Source: Sindora glabra | Taxonomy: Eukaryota > Streptophyta > Magnoliopsida > Fabales > Fabaceae | Length of the DNA stretch: 64,000 bases | Direction of reading: 5' to 3' | Assembly: GCA_020226215.1 (NCBI GenBank) | Contig: CM035234.1 | Location: forward strand, 46,627,275 to 46,691,274 | Shown here: piece by piece, positions 32,765-46,900 of the stretch | How positions within the stretch are numbered: position 1 is the first letter of the stretch | Layout: every line of letters begins with the position of its first letter | Notes under the pieces: model-generated | What the model was told of the DNA's origin: nothing | Database searches by the model: none | Seen by the model: the letters and a program-made list of their open reading frames with translations, nothing else | Translations under genes and position numbers: made by a program

Positions 32765-33030
32765 GGCTCTTAGAGATCCGATCTCTTACCTGAGTCTAAT
32801 GTTGTAGATATGACCTATTATAAACAATGGTATAAGTCAAACTATATCTATTTAGCAATGATCAAATTCACTATTGAGAAAGGAATTAGAAAAAGAATCC
32901 TAGATAAGGACACTACTATAGAATATGTGAAAGTTATTGAAGAGAAATTCAATTCTATCCCTCTAACTCTAGTATGTTTTAAGTCCAATAATCTTAAAAT
33001 ATCTTCCAAAATTTTAGTAGTTGGATTCTA
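32765..33030 (+). pseudogene. gag fragment of Copia element 7
   Basis: One open stretch (YYKQWYKSNYIYLAMIKF, then IRKRILDKDTTIEYVKVIEE) matches the pattern of Copia UBN2-type gag (W..SN...L..I..SI...IRG.I.....A...L..IEE.F). The remaining gag on either side is too decayed to follow. Confidence 0.7.
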
Positions 33031-33169
33031 ATACAACTGTTCATGTTACAAATTCTTTGAAGAGGATTAAAAACCACTAGATTCCAAAGTGAGAGAGAGA
33101 AGATTGTCTTAGAAGTAGTAGGGAGTAAGATTGAAGTTCAATATATAGGATCAGTTTCCTTGTGTTTAT

Positions 33170-35565
33170 CTACTAGACACATTCTTGATTTGAATAATGT
33201 CATTTATATACCTTTTGCAAGAAGGAATTTGATTTTTAATTCTATTTTGGATAATTCTGGTTATTCCTCTTAGTAAGGAAGTGGAAAGATTAAAATTTAT
33301 TATGATTCTGTTGTTGTTGGTATTGCCACTTTACAAAATGATTTATATCATTTGAATTTGAATGATTATTTTGTTATATCTTCTGATGTACCCATCAATA
33401 TTGTGATTAGACATAAATGTCCTAGAATAAGTGAGAACTCCTCCATTTTATGGCATTGATAATTAGGCCAAATTTCTAAAGAGAAATTAGAAATATTGGT
33501 AAAGTAGGGTGTGTTGTTAGATTTAGATTTCTCATATTTTGAAACTTTTTCGAGTGTGGGATTGTAAAGCAGAGGTGAGACTATATAATCCCCAATTAAA
33601 GAAATTAAACTCTAGAATAATCAATGAATTCTTCATTGGGTATTGTATTGGATCAAAAGGTTACAAATTTTCTCGTTCCACTCATAATACAACATTTTAT
33701 TTTAAAGATGACTTGGATAGTAGGAGTTCGGTGCCTAGGGCTATCAATCTGCATGATGAGGCCACAATTCTGCACATACCTATTTTGACTCCTTCACCTA
33801 CTGGAAGAGATAATATTGAGAATCTAGTTTAGATAAATGAAGATCCTCATGTTGAAGAACCTGATTAGCCAGTCATTGGATTAGGACGTTCTCAAAAGGT
33901 CCAGAGGCTTGCAATACCAAAACAACTATATTGTGTATTTGTAAAAGTTTGAATTAGACATTATTGATGGAACATATCCTATTTCTTTTCAACAAGTAAT
34001 GTTAAAAACCTTCTTTCTTCTAAGTGGCAAGAAGCTATGAATGATGAAATTTCCTTCATGCATCATAATCACATATGGGAGCTTACTAAGTTACTAGATG
34101 GACACGAACCAATCAATTGTAAATGATTCTTCAAAATAAAATAGGACACCACTAGTCAAATTAAAAGGTATAAAGCCAGACTCATAGCTAAAGGCTACAA
34201 TTAAAAAGAAGGTGTTGATTATATAGAGACATTCTCTCCCGTGTCTACTAAGGATATCTTCAGAGTTATCATGGGTCTTGTTGCACAGCTTGACCTTAAA
34301 TTTCATCAGATAGATGACAAGACTACTTTTTTGAATGGAGACTTATACGAAGAAGTTTATATGACTCAACTAGATGGCTTTGTTGAGTCCAGCAAAGAAC
34401 ACCTGATGTGCAGACTATAAAGATCCATCTATAGGCTAAAACGAGTCTTTAGGCAATGGTATCTAAAGTTTCATGAGATTATTGCCTTTCTTGGATTCAT
34501 TGAGAATGCTTCAAATTAACATATCTATCAGAAATATGATGAGGGTAATTTTGTCATCTTAGTGCTCTAGGTTAATGACATCTTGTTAGCTAGCAACTTA
34601 ATCAATTTTCTAGATAAGTCGAAATGCATGTTGTCATGCCATTTTAATATGAAGGATCTTGGTGAAGTATCTTTTGTTCTTAGAATTTAGATTTATCGTG
34701 ACAGTACTTATGGTATTTTGGATTTGTCCTAACCCAATTACATTGAACGAGTGCTTAAAAAATTTAAAATGGATACTTGTGCATCCAATCTAGCACCTAC
34801 TTAAAAAAATGATACGTTATCTTAATCACAGTGCCCTTAAACTAATATTGAAAGGGTTAAAATGGATAAAATTCCTTACGCTTCCATCATTGATAGTCTT
34901 ATGTATGCACAGGCCTGCATTTATTCAGATATAACTTTTACTATTAGTGTGCTTGAAAAATACTTGAATGACCCTAGGATAGATTATTAAAAAGTGGCCA
35001 AGAAGGTAATAAGGTATCTAAAGGTATTAAGAATCATATGTTAATTTATAGACGATTCAATTCACTTGCAGTTCTTAGTTATTCAAATTTTGATTATGCC
35101 TTATGTATAGATGATCATAAGTCAACATTTGGATATATCTTTATAATATCTGGAGGAACTATCTCATATAAAAGTATTAAACAAACTCTTATAGCTACCT
35201 CAACTATGGAAGAAGAGTTTATTGCATGTTATAAGGCCACCTGTCAAGCTGTATAGTTAAGGAAGTTGATATTTGGCATGCAATTGGTTAATTCTATATC
35301 ACAACCTCTACCAATTTTTATTGTGATAATTCTTCTACTATATACTTCTCTCAAAATCACAGGAATTCTAACTGTATTAAATATTTTAATGTTAAACTCC
35401 TATTTGTTAGAGAGAAGATTATTAAATCTTAAACTCACATTGAACACATCCCTAGTGGAGACATACTAGTAGATCCATTGATTAAAGGCTTACCTATAGG
35501 AGTATTTAAGAATCAAGTAATTCATATGGGTCTTGTTAAATCTTTTGATGAAGCCTTAGTTTAGT
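33170..35565 (+). pseudogene. pol of Copia element 7 (heavily decayed)
   Basis: Order of motifs: protease/pre-integrase region near 33170-33480; the integrase C-terminal 'GYCIGSKGYKFS' zone at 33641; RT (RLIAKGYN, VDYIETFSPVSTKDIFRVIM at 34213, FLNGDLYEEVYMTQLDGF at 34330, MCRL*RSIYRLKR); the active-site box reads VNDI in place of YVDD near 34570; KIPYASIIDSLMYAQACIYS (34868) and RNase H (STFGYIFIISGGTISYKS, CDNSSTIYFSQN at about 35320), ending IKGLPIG near 35500. Stops occur every few dozen codons. The QLDGF/SLMYAQ wording suggests a different Copia lineage from elements 1-6. Confidence 0.85.
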
Positions 35566-36080
35566 GGGAGTCTGAGATATGCTTGTTTTATTTAGTTGAT
35601 GTCTAAGGCCACTTATGTAATAATTGCTTAGTTCGGATCTTGAAACATTGGTAATGTGTTTGATATATCATTTGTTTCCCTATTGGATTCAGTGATTTGA
35701 CTTGTTTCTCTTGTAAATTGTAGTTAAATGATTAACTTTATTTTGTTAATGTCTGAGATCACTTATGTAATAATCACTCAGTTTGGATATTGAAACATTA
35801 GTGATATGTTTTATACATATATAAATCATTTGTTTCCTTACAGATTCAATGATTTTAAGTTGTTTCTATTCTAAGCTGTGGTCAAAAGACTAACTTTATT
35901 CTATTTTTTCTAGATTATGAGACAATTATATTTAAACATCACTTGCTTTCCTATTAGATTAAGTGATTCTATATGATCTCATTCTTTGAATTAAGTTGAA
36001 AGCTCAATGTATACTAATTGCTTAATTATTGCTATTTCAAATATTCTATGTAATTAATTAATGCTATTCAAATGGGAGAT

Positions 36081-36555
36081 TATTATATTAAAATAAAATA
36101 AATAATTTATTTACATATATTTATATAGATTAGCATTAATTAATTTATTAGAATATTTATTTAAGTAATTAATTTTGTATTTTAGTATTAAACATAAAAT
36201 AAATTGGGCCCTGATTCAATGTGTATAACTCATGATAGGTTAGATCATGCATAAGCCTATATAGGTAAAGGTCCCAATTTATAACTCTTTAGTAGTCAGT
36301 GATTTCCTATCACAAGTTTGATCTTAAATAAATAAATAAATCAGAATTATTATTTAGATGATGCACAATAAGAATTACCACTTCCAAAATATTTTCTCTA
36401 TTTTCTCTACCTAAATAACTTGAGAGGCAAAGTAAGTTGTAATTTTACTCATCACCATCATCCAGATTAATTTTGCCTTTATCATAATATATATCAGGTA
36501 TGCTCATAATTATTATGATTAGTTTGTATATTTATATTTGTTAATCATATTGTCA
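36081..36555 (+). repeat. 3' LTR of Copia element 7
   Basis: TATTATATTAAAATAAAAT (first G decayed to A) to TAATCATATTGTCA, 475 bp, preceded by a purine-rich tract. Confidence 0.92.
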
Positions 36556-36886
36556 ATAATAAATTCTTATGTTAAAAATTAATTTACAAATATGTATGCA
36601 TGTGTAACATTTGTGAATGTACTAGGACACCTTCATAATTATAAATCAACATCATTTTATTATTCTTTTTCATCTTGTGGCTTGAAAATAAATTTTTTAA
36701 TTTGAAATTCTTTTGCACTTAAAATATTAGTAAAGTTATTTTAAATTTATTAATTTATGATTTATAGAGTTTAACAACATATTATAAAAATTATATCTTA
36801 AAGTCTCAATGAATTTTAAGTAAGTAAGGAGTGAAAATTATTTTAGGGCTAAATGACTTATTTAAAATTAATTTATATGCTATTAT

Positions 36887-38370
36887 TGTTAGTGTATGTA
36901 TCCTAGAAGCTAATCATAAGATGATTATTGTAATAATGCATAATGTATCAAGTTTTATTTTAAGCAATGCAATTATTATATTTTATTTCATTTCTGTGCA
37001 ATTTATAACTTAATATAATAATTATCCTCAAAATAATTTGACTATTCCTAAAATATCTATAGTTAAGTATTATTGTGAAAGGGATAGTAATAATACATTG
37101 AAACTATCATATATGGCGGTTGATGATTGTGAATCATGGATATGTGATATCAAGTCAATATATGGATACATTATTAGTAAACAGATGTAGTGTACTGACC
37201 CATTATAAGAATACTACTGAATCATCATGAGTCATTAGCTATTCTCATGTTTCTCATGTGACTACTTGCACGTAATTCTTTAACCTGAAGTTATTACAAT
37301 TCCCTACATGAGGAGTCACACATTTTGATGTTGTCTTGTATCACCTTTAGCCAGGATGTCATGTAGAGCGTTAATTGGGTGTGTAACAAATCATGCAAAG
37401 GGAAGTGAGTGATGTAAATAGGATTTTATTCCACTTGTATAGAATAAGTGATATTCTTAGGCCCCTTAATTGAGTGGAACTAAGAAATACATGACCATGC
37501 TTTAATGAATCAATATGTGATTATAATCATTTGTTTAAATTAGTCTACTCGATATCAAAAAATATGAATTGAACATTGATAAGGATGACACATTCCATGT
37601 CTCTAGTTCAATTTAGATATTGTTACAAAAGCGACTATATTGCAAAGTGTTATTCACATATTAGGTAGATGTCAAATCATAAACATTCTTATTACTTAGG
37701 TGACAGTGATGTATTACTAGATACTACTTACTATCTATAATCCACTAATTGGTCATTACTAATATAGTAAAAAGCTATAAAATCACACAAAAAGAGTAAG
37801 AATGAGATAGTAATTAATTAATTTTTAATTAAATTAAAAATCTATTAATTGAACTTGTTGTTTAGTGTATATATATATATATTATTCATATAATATATAT
37901 TATATTATATTATGTGATATAATCTGATATTAAAATAATATCAAATAGTTATGTCATTTAATATTAGATAATTATATTATAGGATAATGTTATTATCTAA
38001 TAATATTTAATTATTGAGGTAATATTAGATAACTAATGGATAAGTCCTATCTCTCCTCATTCTCACCATGATAGGGATAAGGTATTAGTGATTGAGTGAA
38101 ATCAAAACTAAAGGTAATTTTCCTAGTAGGACTAGGAAAGTGGAATGTCTTTAACTTTATAAAAGGGCATAAAGGCATCTTTTTTTTGGGAAAAAAGAAA
38201 TAAATACTACTATAGGATTTTAAAAATTTTAGGAAGTCATAATAAATTTTTATTCTATAGGACTTTGTCACTAGACATACTAGGACAAAAAGAAAAATGG
38301 AAGACAACATTAGAAAATAGATGAAGAAATTTTGAACAATACTTACTATATATAAATCCATAATCTTCTA
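36887..38370 (+). repeat. Diverged Copia-type LTR (probable solo LTR)
   Basis: Begins TGTTAGTGTATGTATCC, the same opening as the minus-strand start of the solo LTR at 46136 (TGTTAGTGTATATGCCC), and shares AACTAATCAT-like wording after it. Contains a TATA-like TTTATAAAAGGGC near 38155. A possible end is at 38370, where ATTAT (38371-38375) would match ATTAT before the start (36882-36886). In this AT-rich context that match is weak evidence. Confidence 0.5.
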
Positions 38371-38492
38371 ATTATAAATCATAATCATCATCCAATTTGA
38401 CCTCGTATCTTTTAAATTAGGTATACCTGTGAGAGTATTCTAGATTTCATATTTTAAAAATGGGCCATTGAGCCATTATATTAATGGTTAAG

Positions 38493-41400
38493 TGTAATAT
38501 CCTAAGTTAAAAATCCAAATTTTGCAATTTGGATGCTTGTGGATAATTATGTATTTATTTGGTAAATAGTTTTTGAATTTATTTTTCAAACTAAAGGTTC
38601 TGAAATATTGAAAATAATATCTTTGATAATATTCAAAAATTATATATGATCATTATCAATGTGAGATTAAATTAAAATAATTTTTGGATTGAGAAATTGG
38701 TTTTAGTAATTATGGGTACAAAGATTTATGAAAGTAATTTATTGCATTTAATGAATTATTTTTTAGAATTGTGAAAAATTGAAATCAATTTATTTTAAAT
38801 GATTATTATTATTTCGAGACTCATTTTAATAATTTTTGTAAAGAATTATGAATTATTTGTTTGTAGTTGATAAATTATTTTGAGAGTGATGGAAATTTGA
38901 AATAATTATTTTAAAAAATATAAATACTTATTAATGGAGGATTCAAAATACATAAAGTAAGATTATAAATAAAATCAGTTTTATGAGAATTGAGTTTATA
39001 AAATAAATTAATAGCTAAAATGCACTTGGGTTTAAAATGAAAAAAAGAGATTATATGATCAAGATGAACTCAAATAACAGGAGAAGCATGGAATTATTTC
39101 CCAAAGCTCCATTTTAATTTCTCTTCTCTTCTTATTTCCAGAAAGTCGGCAAACTCTCTCTCCTGCCTTATATTTTTCTGACTGTTTCTCAATATCGCTC
39201 CTCCGTTTTCACGAGTTCAGCTCACTCACTATTTTCTAATTTTTTTCTCTCTTCTGCGGGCCTCTTCTCTAGACTTTTCAAAAATTGTTGTTGTTTCTAT
39301 CTATTACTGTTGCACCGCCTTTTTCCCTCTTATTTCTTTTGCTTCTTTTTTCTCGAATATAATACAACATAGCAGTGTTCAATTTTTCTGCACTTTTCCT
39401 ACATCTTTTTCTCATTTCCAAACAGGATCTCTCTTGCTTTCTCTTGGGTTCTGCTCTCTCTCTCTTTTGTTCCCTCTCTTTTTTCTTCTTCTTGTCTTTG
39501 TTGCTCCACCGTCCTCGCTGGCCAAACGTTGTTGCGACAAGAAGCTTCTTCCCTATTGCTGAGCAGCAATATAACGTCATTGCTACTATTGTTGGTGGAC
39601 TCCGAGAAGAGCTGTCAAACATCTTCAACAAAAAGAAGCTGCCGGCATGCAAAAGGGAGTTGCTCTTCCCATCATTTTATCCAACCAGCGAGTCTCTAGT
39701 AACTTGAGAGGACTGAAGCAGCACTCGTGCACAACACGCGAAGTAGCAGAAACAGGGGAGCTGATTGTTGCTCCTTCTTCAACGGCATTGGGAAGTTACC
39801 AACGACTCTTCAGAGAGAAGCTGAATTATTTTAGCTTAGAAGACTAATCTGATTTAAGATTATTCACAAATGCCCTAAAACTTAATCTATTCTTGAATTT
39901 TATCATTTATAGTTCCAAGCTACTTGGGTGTTTAATCTATATACTATTATGGATGAATTTCCATATAAATAACTACGTACAAGAATGGTTGACTACTTGA
40001 TGTCTTGAATGAAATTATATAACTAGTAAATTTGAAATATGATAGTATTAGTATGTATTTACTTTAGACAAATTGTACTAAGCGGTGAAAAGCTGCAAAT
40101 TTTGGAATTTAATGCATTTATACTTTCAAAACTAAATGCAAATCTTAAACACTGTTTTCATACATACTAATTACAAATTAAAATAAAATAAGCTGCTTTA
40201 GAAGCAAATAAAGAATGTAGTGAGGCTTGCCTATCTTTATAGAGAATAAAACGTCCATCCGCAACATTTTACAAAACAACATATTCAAAACATGAAATTT
40301 ATTACGTTGTTGATCATTAATAATATGGCTTTGGTGTGCCACTTGCACTCTCACAAAACGTTGTGCTTGGTAATATCAGAACATCCTGCCAACAAAATCT
40401 GCAATTTAACTATAATTAAAGCTAACCATCAAACATGTTTACAATCCTTTTTAAAAGTGAGGATCTAGGATAATTCAGTGGAACACTTGGATTACCAATT
40501 AATAGTAGGAAATATAAGAAGCAAATAATAAGGAATGCTATTATGTTACTATTAGTTGAATAAAGATTTACAATTGGGGAAATAAAGTAAGTACTATGCA
40601 TATAATAATTTTATTATTATGAACTAATAAATAGGAGGAGATGGAAGATGAAAGCTAAAAGTTGAGAATTTTCGAAGTTGTGGACGAATTAAGTGAGTAT
40701 ATATTTCACCATTGATTTTTATTTCAGTAAAAGATAATTTAGATATTATAAATTGTATTTTTTCTTGTTAATAGTGTGCATTTTATATTCATGTATATAT
40801 ATATATCTTTAGTTTCATGGTACAAGTACAAATAGCTATTTCAGGAAAGGGTAATTAATTAAAGTATGCAATGAAAGCACAATAGTGATGGTTTTATCTA
40901 ATCATGAATAAGTCATCTTGCACTTATGATCTTACAAATAGTTGTGATATGAGAGTTAAATTCTCTTGTGTATATTACTTATGAAACATGCCAATGGTGG
41001 CATTGGAAATTGAACGATGATGAGGCTATGATATGGAAGTCGGACAAAAAATTCCTAGCAAGCAACTATAAAGGATATAAGATTGATTTGAGAGTTGGAT
41101 GGGAAATTCTCAGTAAGTAGTTAAGAAAAGTGCAAACTTGATCCTGAAATAAAAAAATGGTTACATATATGTCTAATATAATTGAGTGTGTGGTTTGATG
41201 TGATATTAGAACTTTACTTATGATTGAATGTCACTATTTGACATGATTATAGAGACATAATGTGATTATGATGATTCATTTGTATTTCGACCTTAAGGGC
41301 TATTTATGGTTATGTTGACCACCCAGAATAGGTAGTGTGTGTTATGATGATGATCTTATGCATTATCGGATAATTATATCTTCCATGAGTCTTGTGCAAG

Positions 41401-42022
41401 AGAACTCCCATTCCAAGATTTGGTTTTGTAGGTTTCAAAAGTTCAAGATATGGGTTTGTTAATAGTTTCTAATTTATTACATGCTTAACCTACATATATT
41501 ATATATAAAATTAATCTCCTGCAAATTAATGGTAGATATATGCTTATTGAGTTTCTAAAACTTACTCTATTATATCTTCAAAGTTTTTAAGTTATGATAA
41601 GTATATTCGAACTTGTTACATCCTTGGAGAAGCAAAGATTGCTTGGACTGAGGATCTGATAGTTAGGATTCTTATTGGATTAGGAATAAAATTTGAGAAT
41701 AAAAATGGTATTGATTCAATATTTAATGTGCTGAATTGTTTATGTGTGTATAAATCTAAAACTGTACTGTGTTATGTATACGTGTGATTACTATCGTATT
41801 TGAAAAATAATACAAGTGTTGTATTTTAAGGCATGTGGCCCATAGGAAGTATCCAAAAATAGGAGAGATTCTATTTATTTTTCCATAAAATTTTAAAATG
41901 AAATTTTCAATTCTCCTGGAATTTGGAAACTCTCGCTAGGTAGAAAGAGTAAAAAAATATCAAGGCTTGTGGAAACTAGTAACGGGATCTATGTTGGTCA
42001 CGGTTAGAATTAGGTTGTGATA
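38493..42022 (+). mobile_element. Ty3/gypsy-like solo LTR, 3.5 kb, TTAAG target duplication
   Basis: Begins TGTAATATCCTAAGTT and ends TTAGAATTAGGTTGTGATA (TG..TA). It is flanked by perfect TTAAG at 38488-38492 and 42023-42027, so it is a complete solo LTR. The opening and closing wording and the length fit the long LTRs of chromovirus (Tekay/Del-like) elements. A pyrimidine-rich leader-like zone (39080-39520) is typical of these LTRs; the open frames at 39278-39847 fall there and are not genes. Its 3' part from 40557 is included in a tandem duplication. Confidence 0.85.
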
Positions 42023-43914
42023 TTAAGATTTCATCATACTAGAAATCAATTGGTTTTGAAAAACTTATATAGGCAGCTTCATATATTTTTATATTGGTCT
42101 TTTTATTTTCTAAAATTGCACATGAAATTTGGAAAAACACCTCCTATAACTGATATCACAAAGATCTAGTTTCCAGCACTAAGCTCAATCTTAGTATAGA
42201 TTGCTTAATTCATAAATATATTAGTATAATAGTAAATTACAATGCAAGAAAACATGTTAGTAAATAAAATTGAAGTTCTTCTTTGATATACATACTCAGA
42301 TCTATCAATCAAAGAAATATAATAGTATGATCCCAAGAATGCCTCCATCTTGTATATATTTTTAATGTTAAAAGTAGAATAAAGACATAATATAACTAAA
42401 AACATAAAGATTTATGGTAGGAAAGATGATCCAAGAACTTCGATCTACGGCCATTATTTACTTTCAATAGCCATCTTCTTGCATATTTTAGGAGCCATAT
42501 TGAAAATGTTAAGGGTGGGTTTACTTAGATCTACAGTGATAGAAATTATTATCGAAATTTTACATAACATTGATTAATTAGACAGATTCATGGAAATGAA
42601 ACAATTTACCATAAGCAATTGTTAGATCCATAGAAATAACATTGAAATAATCTTTGCGAGACATCCCTTATTCACTATTTTCTTACTTATTCCTTTTGCA
42701 ACCTTTTGTCCTTTTTCCACTTGCCTTTCATGACCTGGTCACCTTACAATGACCTTAATACCTTCATTGTTGATAGCTTTCCACCCTTCATCTTTCTGGC
42801 TTTCATCTACTTTCAATTTGTAACTCCTTCATCTAAGCTAGGCTAGATTGCACACTAGGCCCAAAGTCGTAAATAAAATTTATTATTTTATTAGAGTTAT
42901 TATATAAATACTTTTCTTCTAATTTTCCTATATCTTACGCGACCAAAGGATAAATCCAATTCATTTATCTTAGTGGTGCATAGATGCACCACTTTGTTAG
43001 TGGTACATCTTAGTCATCACTTTTAAAAATGTGAGAATCATATACTTATACTAGTAGTTAGATTCAAACTTTTTATATGGAATATTAGGTGAGAAGGATG
43101 AAAATTTCAAGAAGAAATGGTGTTTTTGTTGTTTGATACCTAAATCTTTTAAATTAGAGATAAGTTAACATAAGTCATATAAAGTTAAACTGGGCATATA
43201 AATTTATATAGTGAAATTTGGGAAAATTACACTTGCAATGGTAATAAGCTAGGTTCAGGTAAACTCAAACATGAAATCATTAAAGATCTATCATCCCAAA
43301 CCCACTAAAGACTTAACTAATTTAGATTAAATTCTCTTTTCTTTCACTATCTTTTTGTGTTCCACAACTTAATATTGGACTTAACCTAATTAGGCATATA
43401 AGAAAGAATAATTCTTAAATATATGATATGCAACTAAGCAAGAGTGTTGCATAAAGTTACTAATAAGTATAAATAAGCAAAGCATGCATAATCAACTATG
43501 ATCTAAAATAAAATCCAATGCAAAAGCCTCGCATTATAACATACAAATGATTAGCTAATTTTAGAAAAAGAAAAGATATGTATGAATGGCATCTTCTCAT
43601 TACATTTAGCATTATGATAAAAAATGAAAGATTAAGATATGCAAATCTTAAGTGACTAAATTCACAATGAATATGACAATTTTCAATTAAATTAAGGTTC
43701 AAATTAAAATTCAAACTATTAATAAATAACATCAAAACTTTGAAAAAGAACAATACTGATATTTACTAGTTTGATAGCAAAATAGTAGGAAAAACATAAA
43801 ACTAGAAATGATATGTTTGAGAAAACTACTTGGATTTCTACCTCATCTTTTTATGCTTCCTTTATAGCTTCCTTATGCATTTCTTCTTCCACTGTTCAAA
43901 TACAAAATTACAAA
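40557..43914 (+). repeat. Tandem duplication, copy A (3358 bp)
   Basis: Starts inside the gypsy-like solo LTR (TGAATAAAGATTTACAATTG) and includes the LTR's 3' end and 1.9 kb of downstream flank. The same sequence resumes at 43915 in direct orientation with only scattered differences. The flank part (42028-43914) is AT-rich and without recognisable coding motifs. Confidence 0.95.
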
Positions 43915-46900
43915 TGAATAAAGATTTACAATTGGGGAAATAAAGTAAGTACTGTGCATATAATAATTTTATTATTATGAACTGATAAATAGGAGGAGAT
44001 GGAAGATGAAAGCTAAAAGTTGAGAATTTTCGAAGTTGTGGACGAATTAGGTGAGTATATATTTCACCATTGATTTTTATTTCAGTAAAAAATAATTTAG
44101 ATATTATAAATTGTATTTTTTCTTGTTAATAGTGTGCATTTTATATTCATGTATATATATATATCTTTAGTTTCATGGTACAAGTACAAATAGCTATTTC
44201 AGGAAAGGGTAATTAATTAAAGTATGCAATGAAAGCACAATAGTGATGGTTTTATCTAATCATGAATAAGTCATCTTGCATTTATGATCTTACAAATAGT
44301 TGTGATATGAGAGTTAAATTCTCTTGTGTATATTACTTATGAAACATGCCAATGGTGGCATTGGAAATTGAACGATGATGAGGCTATGATATGGAAGTCG
44401 GACAAAAAATTCCTAGCAAGCAACTATAAAGGATATAAGATTGATTTGAGAGTTGGATGGGAAATTCTCAGTAAGTAGTTAAGAAAAGTGCAAACTTGAT
44501 CCTGAAATAAAAAAATGGTTACATATATGTCTAATATAATTGAGTGTGTGGTTTGATGTGATATTAGAACTTTACTTATGATTGAATGTCACTATTTGAC
44601 ATGATTATAGAGACATAATGTGATTATGATAATTCGTTTGTATTTCGACCTTAAGGGCTATTTATGGTTGTGTTGACCACCCAGAATAGGTAGTGTGTGT
44701 TATGATGATGATGATGTTATGCATTATCGGATAATTATATCTTCCATGAGTCTTGTGTAAGATGTTGGGATCGGGAGCCATACGAGCGCAGTGGAATAAA
44801 TCGATCCCAGTCAACGGATCCATGCAAAACGTTAAATTAAAATGTAGGATTGAGGTTATACCTTTATATGATTCCAGATTTTGTTCGTTGATCACCTCTT
44901 TGACTTCCTTTCGGTCAAAGACTCCGAGGTATCCACACGAACCAGTAGATCACCAATGAACATCCTTACGATCACTGGTTGGAATTCATCTCCTTAGCCT
45001 CGTAGTGCTAGCTACATCTCTTCAAGGATTATGGTCAATGAGAGGTGCTATGATTTTTCTATGCTGTACGGGATGCATGAATAATGAATCAACCTTATTA
45101 TTACCTAACAAGCCTATTTAAATAGGAGCATAGAAAACCCTAACTAATTTGGGCTTTGGTCTATGTATAATTATAAGCTTATTATTAGGCCTTATAATTG
45201 TAACATAGAATTCCCAAGTATTAGGCCCAAATAATTTAGTCCATTAATTTCAAATCCACTAGGTTCTAAGTGTGTGACCCTTCAGACTCTCATTACATTG
45301 GCAATAATCATTAATCATATTAATGACCATAAACAATGAGCGATGTCTAGCAACATATCATTATTACCCAAGTGATGAGAAAGTCGGTGATTCAAGTGAA
45401 CCTTTATATGTGATCATCATCTATATCCTTTTATCCTATACATCCAGATTGAGCACGAGACATGGACCGTGTCATTCCCGTATAGTCCAATCTCGAGGTT
45501 TCTTGATCCCTAAGTAAGCTGACTGAAGCAAATGTAATTGACATCCCATGTTAATTCATTTGAGCATGGCCATGCATTTTCTCAACTTTACTTAATTAAG
45601 GGACCCATAGATGTTACTCCTGTTATATAGGAGGGACAGATTCCATCTTGATCACACAAACCCCTCCGCATGATATATAATATATCCAATAACTACCCTT
45701 GTATTCACTCAAGCATAAGTGACAGAATAGTATCAAAAGATGAAACTCATATGTAAGGAACCTTGGTGATCTCAAGTCAAAGGACCATAATAATAATGAT
45801 CACTAAGAATCACTTATGATACTTATATAACAATCCATGTAGTGTTCTTAGGATGAGTCGATCAAGTATACAAGTTCTCTAACTTATACTCATGTGTAAG
45901 CTTAATATCTCATATAAGTCACTACACATGCTAGTTTTAACATATCAAAGCAACCTAATCCACAATGATATATGACTAAGGACATTTAAGAATATAATTA
46001 TTCTAAGGTTATTATCATAATTAAATATATTACGTAAACAATATATATAAATATAATAATTAGAATTGCCATTAAAATAACGTGATTCAAAATTACAATC
46101 ATCAATATGATTAGTTTTAGGGCATATACACTAACACAAGAGAACTCCCATTCCAAGATCTAGTTTTGTAGGTTTCAAAAGTTCAAGATTTGGGTTTGTT
46201 AATAGTTTCTAATTCATTACATGCTTAACCTACATATATTATATATAAAATTAATCTCCTACAAATTAATGGTAAATATATGCTTATTGAGTTTCTAAAA
46301 CTTACTCTATTATATCTTCAGAGTTTTTAAGTTATGATAAGTATATTCGAACTTGTTACATCCTTGAAGAAGCAAAGATTGCTTGGATTGAGGATCTGAT
46401 AGTTAGGATTCTTGTTGGATTTGGAATAAAATTTGAGAATAAAAATGGTATTGATTCAATATTTAATGTGTTGAATTGTTTATGTGTGTATAAATCTAAA
46501 ACTGTACTGTGTTATGTATACGTGTGATTACTATCGTATTTGAAAAATAATACAGTGTAGTATTTTAAAATGTGTGGCCCATAGGAAGTATCCAAAAATA
46601 GGAGAGATTCTATTTGTTTTTCCATAAAATTTTAAAATGAAATTTTCAATTCTATTGGAATTTGGAAACTCTCGCTAGGTAGAAGGAGTAAAAAAATATC
46701 AAGACTTGTGGAAACTAGTAACGGGATCTATGTTGGTCACGATTAGAATTAGGTTGTGATATTAAGATTTCATTATACTAGAAATCAATTGGTTTTGAAA
46801 AACTTATATAGGCAACTTCATATATTTTTATATTGGTCTTTTTATTTTTTAAAATTGCACATGAAATTTGGAAAAACACCTCCTATAACTGATATCACAA

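Larger units (their letters stand above)
30742..36555 (+). mobile_element. Copia retrotransposon 7, both LTRs present, old
   Basis: 5.8 kb: 5' LTR 30742-31212, tRNA-Met type primer site at 31218, decayed gag and pol, purine-rich AATGGGAGA before the 3' LTR at 36081-36555. The flanking pentamers are ATAAA (30737-30741) and ATAAT (36556-36560), a one-mismatch target duplication in an AT-rich target. The pol frame is littered with stops, consistent with an old insertion. Confidence 0.9.

Noticed and set aside
39278..39847. Open frames of 66-124 codons on both strands
   Set aside because: They fall in the pyrimidine-rich leader-like zone of the gypsy-like solo LTR; low complexity, no domain.
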